Source: Phylloscopus collybita
Lineage: Eukaryota > Chordata > Aves > Passeriformes > Phylloscopidae
DNA length: 64,000 nt
NCBI GenBank assembly: GCA_027886175.1
Contig: JAJNNQ010000003.1
Coordinates: 24,345,501 to 24,409,500, forward strand
Reading direction: 5' to 3'
Position numbers and translations under genes: made by a program. The notes below the pieces were generated by a model. That model was not told where the DNA came from and did not search any database. It was given only the letters and a program-made list of their open reading frames with translations. Positions 1 through 10,707 of this stretch are shown here, in pieces. The stretch's first letter is position 1. The number at the start of each line of letters is the position of its first letter.

Positions 1-733
1 AAAGGGACAATACACAGCATTTCCAAAAGTTCTAACTTCAGCACAGCTCAACGGTTTTTTTCATTCTAACAGAATAATAAGAATCTTTGGGCTTTTATCA
101 AAATGACTTAGTATAGTAAATTAAGCCTTTAAAACTAGGCAAATGTCTAGGTTAACCTCAAATTTAATGTGAGTTAATAGTTTTAAAATGTTCTACTACT
201 AAAAACATTTGGGAAGAACTGCAGCTACAGGAGCTCCTCAGCCTGCCTCACACTGTTCATCAGGTGAGACTTCTGGCAGGAGTGCTGCCCTTCCTGCACA
301 GCATGCCCTACAACTTCCACTGGGATCACATGCTGAGTTTGGTAGTCTGATCACATTATCTCTTTCCAAAGCATTCTATTTTTAATTAGAGAAGACTGCT
401 ACACAATTACAAAGTACCATTTCTGCAAAAAAAAATTACATAACTGATCTGCTCAGGGACAAGAGCTCCTGCTGTTCTGGACTCATTTACAACCCTCAGC
501 ATTAAGTGGTGGTAGTTCTGGGCAGCTGCTGCAGCAGAGGGAACATATCTGAAGAACAGGCAAGCTGTTGCACTGGAGAACCAGTTTGTACCTGGTGACT
601 TGATTTTGGCAAAGCTTTCTAGTTTCCATTACCCCAGATATACTCTTGGCTTTTAAAGAGGTTAAAGAATACTGCAGGCTTTCAAACTGGCTTCAAAGAT
701 CATTATCAGTCTCTCATATTCCAAGATACTTAC
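1..733. other. PARL intron 7, part
   Basis: This is AT-rich intronic sequence on the far side of PARL exon 7. I looked on the minus strand for the next exon, which should encode SGAIMTVLA, and did not find it. No repeat or RNA gene was recognised. Confidence 0.7.
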
Positions 734-804
734 AGCTCCAAGAGATGGTTCAAACCTTCCCGTGGCCATTTTAGCAACATAACTGACAAAAGTGGAGATA
801 ACCC
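734..804 (-). CDS. PARL: PARL coding exon 7
   Basis: The acceptor is tttttcag and the donor GGAGCT|gtaagt. It encodes [23 protein letters not shown] (23 codons plus two bases of Gly), matching human VISNFVSYVGKVATGRYGPSLGA. It ends one codon before the catalytic Ser, which is in the next exon outside the window. Confidence 0.96.
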
Positions 805-3800
805 CTGAAAAAGAGAAATTACTACTGGAAATCATGACAGCAATGCAGACCAGCATCAGAAAGTAAAAATTAACTGTCATCTTTTGTCACAAAAATTCCA
901 AGAGACTGTATTAAGAGCTATTTTATTTTGGTAGTAAAGCAGGAATTAAAACCAGATACGGATTTATCATATTTCAAAGCCCAGCATCTTAAACCCACCA
1001 CAAATCTGTACAACAGCAAAGTAGTACTGCCTTTAGTATAAAGCAATGTGTGGGACTGAACAATGGCCATCTGTCATCATACATCTATTAACCAAGCACA
1101 CAGGTTACTTGTATGAACACATATTTCTAGTCTTTAAGTGTTGTAAATATATATATTTAACATTACCAGCAGAAAGATACACTGCAATGAACTGCTCACA
1201 GCCCAGAAGAGAGACAATGCTGCTGGAAAAGCTCCATAGAACATACATATTTGCTGCCATGTGGAAGAGAGAGAAGTGGCTAAATGTAGAGAGCAGCATG
1301 GGAGAACACAGGGCTCCTACAAAAGAGAAAAGCAATGCACATGAAGTCAGTATTTCAATTTGCTTCAACTTACATGTTACATAGACTAGAAATTTATCAA
1401 GAGACACTATAGGCTAATTATGCCTAGACTCTCATTACAAGCTACATAATAAACCCAGCAATGGAACAAATTTCAAATTCCAAGCAATGCCTTTTGGAAA
1501 GGTAGAACATAGACCCCAAAGATATGCAAGCTGTAACAACAGTCTTAGTTACCTACTGGGGATTGTTCCATAGAAAACATTATTTTATGACATGTGTCCT
1601 ACGCTTTCAAAAAGAAAAAAGGTATTTTATTTATATATGCATATGGTGAAGGATTTTTAGTACATGAGCAGCCATATAAAATGAATTTGCAAGGAAGATG
1701 AACTCAGAGAAAAGTTTTCCTTCTCAAAAAAGCTACTAGCTCTCCTGACTGAAATGGCAGCCTTGAAAATGCAAACAAGCCAATTAGCAGGTTTGAAGGT
1801 CAACATTATTTAAAATAGGAGTGTTTGGGGTGACATGCCCAGATCTGGGTAGCAGGTATCTTTAGCTTCGGAATGCGTGGGGGAACTGGTTGAGTTTCCA
1901 CGTTTTCAGTAGAAATTAAGAGGATAGCAGGAAGTACCTTCCAAACACATTTGTCTCCTTGTCCTTTTAATACTTTGCTGTAGAAATTAAACCCCATTTC
2001 TCTGCTGTTAAATATTACTCAATTTTTCCCTTCTTCAACACATTTCATACACGGTGAAAGCCCAGTTGGTGCTTGGGTTTGTTTGAGTTTTCTTAATGTG
2101 ACTCAGAGTACAGCTCTGAAGCAAGGACTCTGTACACAACCTACAGACTAATGCTTGTCTACTGATGAAAGCACACATGCATGTGACTGATGATGGTTCT
2201 GTCTGCATCCCACTCAACGTTAAAGGGGGGGGAAACAGTCACATTTGAGTCCAGTTTGTGAATGGCCTGGTGTAGTACTGTTTAATTTCCTCCTTCGCTT
2301 GATTTGCACTCTGTCCAAGAAAGCACTGATGTCACTGGGAAGAGCACCTCTGACCTTTATTCAGGCAGGAGCTGCATCCCACTGCATGCAGGAAAAGCCA
2401 GAGAGCAGTTTTGATGTTACAGTATTTAGAAAAACACCAGTTGTGCTTGTCTTAAATAATGAGATCCATTACTCACAGAATCATAGAATTTCTAGGTTGG
2501 AAGAGACCTTCAAGATCATCAAGTCCAACCCATGCTCTAACACCTGAACTAGACCACGGCACCAAGTGCCACATCTAATCTTTTCTTAAACACACCCAGG
2601 GATGGTGACTCCACCACCTCCCCAGGCAGGCCATTCCAATACTTTATCACTCTTACTGTGAAAAACTTTTTCCTGATATCCAACCTATACTTCCCTTGAT
2701 GCAGCTTGAGGCTGTGTCCTCTCGTTCTGTCAGTGCTGGAGAAAGAGACCAACCCCCAACTGACTGCAACCACTCTTCAGGAATTGTAGGGAGAGATAAG
2801 GTCACCTCTAAGTCTCCTTTTCTCCAGGCTAAACAACCCCAGCTCCCTCAGTCATTCCTCAGAGGGTTTGTGTTCCAAGGCCCTCCCCAGCCTCGCTGCC
2901 TCCTCTGGACACACTCAAGCATCTCATCGTCCTTCCTAAACTGAGGGGCCCAAAACTGGACACAATACTCCAGGTGTGGCCTCACCTCACTCCTAACATC
3001 CTTCCCCTCAAACCATTTCCTGCCTAGATGGCATAATGTGTTTGGGCATGACTGAGATTGCTTGTGGGTGATGGAGCTCTAAGTAAGCCACATGCCACCT
3101 GAGCCTTCTGCAGTATCATCAGGGGTTGTATGACAGCTCTGTAGGAAAGCCACCCAAACTATTGTTCACTTACTGGAGGATGGGTTTGAGGTGAAATATG
3201 TAAACATAATCCGTCGCATGCCAGGCAGTCTCCACAAACAGAATACAAAGACATTTGCAGCTATAATACCTATCAAGAGGGGAAAAGAAAAGTATAAAAG
3301 CAAATTACAAATGTAATAAACCCTAATGCTTACTGAAAGCAAGTATTTAAAAAGGCAGCTTGTAGAATTGTACTTTTTCTTCACAGTTCCATTAAAAGCA
3401 CTATCCACTTTTTACTTTGTATACAGTTTAGAAAAAGCAATGGAAAATACTGAAAGCTACATTTATATAGTGGAAGTCATTCAGAAATATGACATTTAAT
3501 TGCAACTATTCTAACATACAGTGTAATTAATCCAACGTTCCAGAAAGACCTGTGCTGAGAAGGTTCAAGCTATGGTTTCAAACTGCTGTATTCTATTGCA
3601 GAATCAATGAAACAGGAGCCAGCTAAGAGGTCCCATTTCCTGCCCCTCTTGCTGTTTATTTCCAAATGCCACCAATTTACTGCACAGTTGCATTTAACTG
3701 CAGAAGAGGAGAAGACTGGGGGAACTGTACAAATACACAACCTGTCCATTTCTGGTGGGGGGAGCTTTGGTTTTAAGAAAATTGTAAAGCTGAATTGGCA

Positions 3801-6800
3801 TTGCTAGGGCATAGTGACCTTTGGGAGACAGCAAATGCACAGCTTTTCACATCACAGATGTCATTGCAATCTTACTTTACTTTGAGTAAGACTGAAAATT
3901 ATTGGAAACATAATGAAAATATATTATTTCTTGTTTAAAGTGCTTTCTCTATTTCTACCCAAGCATTTAGATATTTAAAATGTTTTATAACAGCTGGAAC
4001 CATTAAAGGTGAAAATAACTGTTAAATGGCAGAGAAATAGCATTTTAGTAACCTTACAGGTTAGCAACCTGCTAATAAAGATTCAGTAAATACTAAAGGT
4101 AGAATACGTAGCAGGAGATAGGGCTCAGCTATTGGATTTGAATCAAGTTCTCATCAATTTTGTTTCACATGTTACATTTATCTTGGATTTCAGCTGCCAT
4201 TAGGCTAACCAATCAAAACTACATTATAGCCAAAGGAAAGCTGAAAGGTTAATTTTTTGCTACTTTTCATATGCCATACTGAAAACATGTAACTATTAGG
4301 GAACTTAATTCCCACATTTCAGTGGAATATATATACCTATTTCTTCTAAAAGCATTTGCTGTTTTTCATAATGCATGACAAAAATATGGCTGGGGGAGGA
4401 TTCTACTTAATCCTCCACACTTTCACACAGATGTACAGGAACTTTCTTAAGGCATACAAAAAATAGTTTGTGAGAAGGAAGTGTAGCAGAAACAGTGTAT
4501 GTGCAGGTGTAAATTTACACATGCTTTGTGCCCAACAACCTAAACATGGTATGAAAGCCATCTGTTTTAATATACTGTACCTGGTTGCCATATTTCTCTT
4601 CCTGTGAATGTCTAATACTTGTAAGCTAACACAAACCTGTCACAGTCCGCTGACCCTCAGTCAGGTTATTCCACCAGATGTTAATCTGAAACAGAATTGT
4701 TGTCCATCAATGCCACCAGGAAGCACTTGCAATTTCAAAAACAGCCACGTAAGCTTATACGTTTTTAAGAATGGAAAGCTTTTGTTTGAAATCTGTGAAG
4801 TAAATCGGTTTCAAATTTCTTTTTACTTCTGATTGCTTTAGCTTTTCAAGTTGACATTTCCTTACTGAAGAACAGCTATCTACCCTCCTTTTCATAACAT
4901 ACCCCAACATGGACGAAGAGTTTCTTCAAAAAGAATGGGGTTATATCTTTTTACACAACTCCAATGGGTTCACCCTGCTTGCATTAAACAAAGATCTAGC
5001 CCATAATGCTGACTTTAGCAGATTAGCCAAAGTTAGCATAAATCCTGCCTCGACTAAGCCTCACCCTAATGCTGTCTAACATCACACCACCCACCTTTGA
5101 GTGATTCCACTTTTGTGCCAGGATCACTTTTGCAGAGGTGGCTCACAAGATGTGGAATCCATTCCCCCTTGCGTCCAGCTCACCCAGCCCTCCTCCAAGT
5201 TTAAAACCCCTGAAAAAGTTTATTTTGAGCGCAGTCAGCCCACAGACAAATTGCACCCCCCTTTCCCTTCCTCAGCTTTTCTAATCGCTTTGGACATGTG
5301 TTTTGTTGCTACCTCAATGGCCTTCCAACCACATTGACGGGGACAATGTCATAAAAATGACCTGCAGGTTGGAGGCAGGGGATGCAATGCTGTATGAAAC
5401 AAAGTATTCACTATTTCATATCATAGTAACAACTTCATTGCATTTCTTGTTTAATTCTCTGGTGGAGGATATTCTTCAGTATAAGAACTCTGAACAGACA
5501 CGATTTCTCTAAAATACAAGGTTTATATGCCCTCAGAAACATCTGGGGGAATCCTGAATTCTTAGAAATAGAACTTACCCTTTGAAGATGGGGATTGGGA
5601 GTTTAAGCCTATTAACAACAGGGCAGTTTAGTTTTCTTTTTTGGATAATTAATCACCAGATCTTCCCCTTCAGGTTTTGAAGGAAAACAAAAATATAAAG
5701 GCATAATTATTTAAAAATATGAAGAGCTGATCATAATCTCCCCTGCAGTTCACATACACCAAGCAAGAAAGCATGCTGGGATAAAGATCATTTTCTTTCT
5801 AGCAGCTTATACATGGTTCTGTGTTTCAAATTTTTGACCAAGACAGTACTGATAACACTAATGTTCTACATTTGGAGAATGTTGTTTGTACAACATGAAG
5901 ATGTTTTGCATTGTTTGCTCTGCCACTGCAGGTTACAACAGGCTGGAAGGGGACACAACCAAGCAGATGATCTGAACTAACCAGAGATATTCCTTACCAA
6001 ATAATGCCATCCCCCAAAAGAGGGGATTTCAGGAGGTTTAACACATTTTTCTCATGAACTGGTTGGGCACTGGTCCTTGCGCAGGAGATTGTGAGTGACT
6101 GCCTATGCATCACTGGTTTTCTTCTCTCTTCCCACACTTACTAAACAATTTTTGGTGATTTTTTTATCTTTACTCCCAAGTTTTCTTGCTTTTCTTCTTC
6201 CCCCAGCCCACTGGGGGTTTGTGGGGGCCATGAGAGAGGAGCCACATGGAGCTCTGCTGCCCACCAGGGTTACCCCACATGCCCATTTCTACAGCAGCAC
6301 TGGTGTGCACCACACACATTAGAAAAACAGCTCCTGTGTGTCCTACCGAGGATCCTGAGCCTCTCCAGCTCCATGCTCAGCCCTACCTCCCTTGGACAAG
6401 CAAACCTGAAAGAGTATCAAGCCTGCTCTTTCACAAGCCAGCAGTAACCTTGAAACAAATGCAAACATGTATGTATGTTTAGGTTAGTTTTAAGTATACT
6501 TAATTAAAAACTAAATGACTGATACTTTTGGGATGCCAACTAAATTTATAACATCTTGCAGCACTTATTTTGTTCTTGCTGCCCAAACTCAAAAGTACTT
6601 GTGTGGAAATATCAACTCCTGAAGTAAAAAAGCCCTCTAAAACCTCGTATTTTTAAGGATTTAGAGGCTGAAAATACAAATGCATTTCAGAAGTCAGAGC
6701 ACTGAAAAGTCTTAAGCATAAGATTGAGAATTTAATCTAGTTGTGTCCTTTGGGAATTCATGTTCACTTTTGAGAGCATTTAAGATACAGCAAGAACATT

Positions 6801-8340
6801 TGTTGGGGTTTTTTTAATGGTGAAAAAGCAAATGGCACCTTTGTTTAGTTTAGGCAAACAAATTCCTAGTACTGACCTCACTTTCTTGCAGTTCTGGATG
6901 AAGATGGTATTTTTCTCTATTTTTCCACTATAACTTTTGCAGTGACATTTACAGTTTTCTAGAACTAATTCCATCCGTTTTCCTTGCAATCTACAAGGAA
7001 ATTGTATCTACAGTAGGCCAATATTTCTCCAAGTCCCAAATCAGACAAACCAGGGCAAGTATCTGCTGCACAAGTGATGCTCACACAAGAGGAGAGACCA
7101 GGCTACGCCTTGCAGTCCCGCAGGGACCCGCCCCTGTGTGAGCAGCCCGGGCCCGGCTCTGCGTACCTGCTTTCTGAAGTCACCTCTCTTCTGCGGCCGC
7201 ACTTTATCCATCCAGTCCGCTCGAGCTTCCTCAAAGTAGGTCTGGACACGCGACTTGAGCGACTCATACTGCCAGATGGCGGCAGAGCCGAAGGCCGAGC
7301 CTGTGAACTGGGCGATAGCGGACAAAGAGTCAGTGACGCTCCACCCCGAGGCCTGGCCGCGGGGCTAATGCCACACCCCGAGCGGTGCCAGCACCCGTGG
7401 CACTGCTGACCAGCGAGACTCACAGCATGACGGGGTCCTTAAGGCTGGAAAACACCTTTAAGAGCCTTAGCCCACATGTCAAGCCAGTACCACCACTGAG
7501 TTCACCATGCCCTCGAGTGCCACATCCATGTGTATTCTGAACGCTTTCAGGTATGGGGACTCCACCACTGCTCTGGGCAGCCTGTTTCAACGCTTTGCAA
7601 GCCCTTCTGGTTTTGTTTTTGTTTTCTAACATTTAAACTAAATCTCTCGTTGTGCATCTTGAGGCCACTTCCTTAGGCTTACTGAAAGTTCAGAGTCATG
7701 GGATGATTCTTTATCAAAAAGGTCAATGAAACAAAACTGGTCAATGAAATTACTAAGTTCACCAAAATGGAATGAAACTGAGATACCTTTACAGTATTTC
7801 CATTGATTTAGCTGAAGTTACTTTGTATTAGCTCAGTTTAACGCCACAGTACTTGGCCAACGAAGTTAACTTTGCGTTAACTTTGAGGTACTGAGAAGTG
7901 AAGCCCCGGAAGGAAGCATTCCCCAGAGACAGATGGAATACGCTCCTTACAGACCCGCTCCCCCCAGGCGGGCACAGCACCCGGCCCGCAGGAGCCACTT
8001 ACCCCTACGGTGAACAAAAGCGGCTTCACCAGGCGGCGCGGCGAGGGGCGGCCGGCGGCCGTGGTGGGCGACGGCGGGTAGAGGCTGCGGCGCGGGCGCG
8101 GCGGCACGGGCCCCGCCTCGGCGGCGGCTGCCAGGGGCTCCTCGGGCCGCGGCCGCGCCCGGCGGAAACCCCGCCGCGGCTGCAGCAGCAGCACCGCCAG
8201 CCTGCGGGGGAAACACGCGAACCGTCAGCACCGCCCGCCCCAGCAGCCTCTTCCCTCCCTTACCCTCCCAGTGCCCGGCCGTGCCGCCGGTACCTGTGCG
8301 GCCGCGGAGCCGCGGCGCGGGCCCAGCACCGCCACGCCAT
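734..8340 (-). CDS. PARL: PARL, mitochondrial rhomboid protease (3' end beyond left edge)
   Basis: PARL is the rhomboid intramembrane serine protease of the inner mitochondrial membrane; known substrates include PINK1 and PGAM5. Seven coding exons are visible: 8294-8340, 8003-8201, 7167-7307, 4637-4685, 3174-3269, 1167-1316 and 734-804. Together they encode about 251 residues, against roughly 379 in human. All joins keep frame at GT/AG sites. The N-terminus is Arg-rich and lacks acids at first, as expected of a mitochondrial targeting sequence. Exons 3-7 match human PARL closely, for example [30 protein letters not shown] and [20 protein letters not shown]. The rhomboid motif H-x4-H-x3-N is at about residues H191, H196 and N200; the Asn is the expected oxyanion residue. 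The last visible exon stops at SLGA, directly before the catalytic SGA in human. The catalytic Ser and His exons were not found in bases 1-733 and should lie to the left. Nothing suggests a pseudogene. Confidence 0.96.
1167..1316 (-). CDS. PARL: PARL coding exon 6
   Basis: The acceptor is ttttgtag and the donor GCTG|gtaatg. It encodes [19 protein letters not shown], then [15 protein letters not shown], and ends AVYLSA. It is nearly identical to human PARL over most of its length and carries the rhomboid H-x4-H-x3-N motif. Confidence 0.97.
1317..3173. other. PARL intron 5 (between exons 5 and 6)
   Basis: An intron of about 1.86 kb. Its only recognisable content is the CR1 fragment at about 2475-2990. 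No additional coding exon fits the PARL alignment, which is continuous from exon 5 to exon 6. Confidence 0.7.
2475..2990 (-). mobile_element. CR1 LINE 3' fragment
   Basis: On the plus strand the segment opens with acagaatcatagaattt followed by ggttggaagagacctt. This is the reverse complement of the CR1 3' end, so the element runs on the minus strand. Downstream text is typical CR1, such as tggactccaccacctcccc and the gaaaaactttttcctgatatcc block, and it ends near aatactccaggtgtggcc. It is 5'-truncated, about 0.5 kb, and lies in a PARL intron. Confidence 0.93.
3174..3269 (-). CDS. PARL: PARL coding exon 5
   Basis: The acceptor is cttgatag and the donor CCTCCA|gtaagt. It encodes [19 protein letters not shown] through YFTSNPSS, matching human IIAANVLVFCLWRVPS and YFTSNPAS. 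This is a membrane helix of the rhomboid core. Confidence 0.96.
3270..7166. other. PARL introns 3 and 4
   Basis: About 3.9 kb of AT-rich intron, interrupted only by the 49 bp exon 4 at 4637-4685. No repeats, RNA genes or other exons were recognised. Confidence 0.65.
4637..4685 (-). CDS. PARL: PARL coding exon 4 (49 bp micro-exon)
   Basis: The acceptor is ctgtttcag and the donor ACAG|gtttgtg. It encodes [16 protein letters not shown] plus the first base of a Gly codon, matching human INKWWNNLSDGQRTVTG. At 49 bp it is too short to stand out as an ORF. It was located by searching for the WWNN codons between exons 3 and 5. The frame continues across both junctions. Confidence 0.93.
7167..7307 (-). 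CDS. PARL: PARL coding exon 3
   Basis: A 47-codon exon, phase 0 at both ends. It encodes [18 protein letters not shown] through [11 protein letters not shown], with strong identity to human PARL ([29 protein letters not shown]). It covers the first membrane segment and the matrix-side linker. Confidence 0.97.
7431..7690 (-). mobile_element. Degenerate CR1 3' fragment
   Basis: The segment is CR1-like in the antisense direction: a diverged aaggctggaaaacacctttaag block, then gactccaccactgctctgggcagcctg and a ctctcgttgtgcatcttgaggcc block. It is more diverged than the copies at 2475 and 8671 and so probably older. It lies in PARL intron 2. Confidence 0.7.
8003..8201 (-). CDS. PARL: PARL coding exon 2
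   Basis: The acceptor is cccgcag|G and the donor GTAGGG|gtaagt. It encodes an Arg/Pro/Ala-rich segment ending [14 protein letters not shown]. The end matches human SLIKPLFFTVG; the rest is poorly conserved, as in the N-terminal domain of PARL orthologues. The exon is very GC-rich and lies in the promoter CpG island. Confidence 0.92.
8294..8340 (-). CDS. PARL: PARL coding exon 1
   Basis: It begins at the ATG at 8338-8340 (minus strand) and reads [15 protein letters not shown] plus two bases of the next codon. Human PARL also begins MAWR. The donor is CACAG|gtacc. The intron to exon 2 is only 92 bp. The start codon lies in a CAACATGGCG context (see the TISU entry). Confidence 0.9.
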
Positions 8341-8344
8341 GTTG
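8333..8344 (-). promoter_or_regulatory. TISU / YY1-like element over the PARL start codon
   Basis: The minus strand reads CAACATGGCGTG with the PARL ATG inside. The published TISU consensus (translation initiator of short 5' UTR) is SAASATGGCGGC, so 10 of 12 positions fit. TISU elements also bind YY1 and are enriched in genes for mitochondrial function, which suits PARL. The match is direct; its function is inferred. Confidence 0.5.
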
Positions 8345-8670
8345 GCGCCTCCCCGAGCGCTTCCGGGGCAGCCGGGCGACATCTTCCTGCCGATGACGGG
8401 GGAGCCGCTTGGTCACCGCACGGCTGAGGGCGGGCGCGGCTCCCCGCGGCTCCTGAGCCGCTCCGCACGGCGGGCAGATGGGCGCCCGTGCGGTTCCCGG
8501 TGCCGCCGCCGGGGCTCAGCGGGCAGCGCCGCCGGGTCGGAGCCCCCTCGGGGCCGCCATGTCAGGTGGGTGGTGGCGGCTGTGCCGCCATGATGAGTGT
8601 GGCAGCGCCTTGGCCGCCATGGCCTCCTCGTGAGCAGCGCTCTGCCGGGATGCCAGGGCTGCCGTGATTT

Positions 8671-9495
8671 CACAGAATCACAGAACGTGCTGAGCTGGAC
8701 GGGAGCCACAAGGATCATCGAGTCCAGCTACTGGCTCCGCACAGGAACATCCCTAAGGATCCCACCATGTACCCCTGAGTGTTGTCCAAATGCTCCTTGA
8801 ACTCTGTCAGGCGTAATAATGTGGCCACTTCCTTGGAGAGCCTATTGCAGTGCCCAACCACTCTCTGAATGAAGAACCTTTTTCTAATATCCAACCTAAA
8901 CCTGCCCTGACACAGCTTAAGGCCAATCCCTCAGGTCCTGTCACTGGTCAGTGCCTGCCCCTCCTCTTCCCCTCACGAGAAAGTCGCAGATTGCCATGAG
9001 GTTTGCCCTCAGTTTCCTCGGGGCTGAACAGGCCGAGTGTCTTCAGTCTCTTCTCATATGGATTCTCAAGGCTCTTTCTCCATCCTTGTGGCCCTCCTTT
9101 GGACAGTCTCGAATAGCTTAAAGTCTTTTCTATATTGTGGTGCCCAAAACTCCCCCCAGGACTCGAGGTAAGGCCATCTCTGAGCAGAGCAGACTGGAGC
9201 AATCCCCACCCTGGCCCGGCTGGCGATGCTGTGCTTGCTGCCCCCCAGGACACAGCTGGGCCTCCTGGTTGCCAGGGCACTGCTGATTCATATTCAACTT
9301 GCCATTGACCCACACCCCCAGGCCCCTTTCCGTGGCACTGCTTTCCAGGGTCTTGTTCCCTAGTTTATAGGTACATTGAGGTTGTCCCATCCCAGGTGCA
9401 GAGTCCAGCACTTTCCCTTTTTAAACTTCGCACAGTTAGTGATTGTCCAGCCTTCTGATTTAGCAAAGGTCTCTCTGCAGGGCTGATTTATTGTA
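8671..9495 (-). mobile_element. CR1 LINE 3' fragment (about 0.8 kb)
   Basis: It starts on the plus strand with cacagaatcacagaacg, the reverse complement of the CR1 terminus. It continues with characteristic CR1 blocks: gaagaacctttttctaatatccaacc, ggccctcctttggac and ggtgcccaaaactcccccc. The right boundary is approximate, near ggtctctctgcaggg. It is the longest CR1 copy in the window. Confidence 0.9.
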
Positions 9496-9799
9496 TTGCT
9501 CTCTAGAAGCCTTATGGAATAGGCAGAGCCTGTTTCCTCCTGGTCTGCAGCAGCCCAGGAGGCGAGGTGGAGGCTGGAGCTGCTGCCTCAGCATTGCCTT
9601 GCTCTGTGTGTGGCCCCACATCACATTGCCACACCTCAGCACCTTCCCTCCGCCTGCTCCTCCACCCTGCCTCACCCCACCCCACCTCACCTCAGCTCAC
9701 CACTGAGCTGCTCCAGCAAAGGGCTGCTGGATGACCAGATTCCCACCCCACCACCTCCTTCCAGGCTCTTCCCTGACACAAAAGGTGTCTGGACCTGGT

Positions 9800-9910
9800 G
9801 CTGGGTGATGTGGTCTAGTGGCCTAGGGGTACAGTGACAGTGCTGGGTGGACAGTTGGACTGGGTGATCTGAAAGGTCTCTTCCAACCTTGGTGATTCTA
9901 TGATTCTGTA
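9800..9910 (+). mobile_element. CR1 3' end fragment
   Basis: A sense-orientation CR1 tail: a ggtctagtgg block, then gatctgaaaggtctcttccaacc, ending ggtgattctatgattctgta. Its orientation is opposite to the CR1 copy 300 bp to the left. Confidence 0.9.
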
Positions 9911-10674
9911 GTTACCCCCACACACCTGAACAGGTGCCAGTGTTGCCCTGTGGTCCCCTTGGTGCCAGCTGGGGCTCCTGCTCTCTGACCCTGTGCTGCT
10001 CTTCCCAGCACCATCTCCATGCCAGCAAAGCTTAGCAGAGAACAGTCTGCTGTACACACTGCCAGTGTCCTGAAATTAAGTAGGAAAAGAGAAGAAGTGT
10101 TCGCTTTGAAAGTAGCTTGTAAGCCTGAAGAAGTTGTGTGCACCCTCCTGGTTGCCTGTTTTGCAGTGGAGATACTCATGGGGCAGCAAAGCTGCCTACA
10201 CACTGCCAGCCATTCCTGGGCCACCAGACAGAGTAGAGAGCTGCCAAAATCCAGCAGCAGAATAAACAGTGGTTTATCTCAAGGCTGCACGTGGAGGGCG
10301 AGAGGCAGCAGTCACGTACTGCAGCAGGAAAAGTTCTGCACAGGTGTGAGGAACATGCTCCACAGGAGAGTGCTGTGCAAATTCCAGCTCTGGGGACTGC
10401 TCTGTTGTGACTGGATAAGGCTTGGGTGACCTGACCCAACACTGAAACTCTGCTTTAGTGCGAGGTTGGCATCCATGTGGCCCCTTCCAATTCAAGTTAT
10501 TTTGTAGTTTGCTGTGTGAAGGCAAAGTTAATAGCAAGATGAGAGTGATCTGCATATTGTAATTGCAAGTGGCTAGAAGACTGATTAGGTTGTTAAGATG
10601 TTATGACAACTTCAGAGCAAAGTTAATAAGTCATATTCTTTGGAAATGGTAGGAAATTAATTAACATTGTTCCT

Positions 10675-10676
<2 letters not shown>

Positions 10677-10707
<31 letters not shown>
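10677..10707. repeat. Homopolymer T tract
   Basis: A T run of about 30 bp in the intergenic region upstream of the claudin. No element body recognisable as a retroposon lies next to it on either side. Confidence 0.9.

Larger units (their letters stand above)
7900..8640. promoter_or_regulatory. PARL CpG-island promoter
   Basis: A sharply GC- and CpG-rich block covers PARL exons 1 and 2 and about 300 bp upstream of the start. No TATA box is evident near the start codon, which is typical of a housekeeping CpG promoter. It contains three gccgccat motifs on the plus strand (ATGGCGGC on the PARL strand) at 8553, 8584 and 8613. The same block may also drive divergent transcription to the right, but no gene starts there that I can recognise. 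Confidence 0.75.

Noticed and set aside
7898..8593. 231-codon plus-strand frame across the PARL CpG island
   Set aside because: An Arg/Ala/Pro-rich shadow of PARL exons 1-2 and the promoter. It has no domain and the opposite strand is clearly coding.
10019..10429. 136-codon plus-strand frame upstream of the claudin
   Set aside because: No domain, no splice context to the claudin and no similarity that I recognise.
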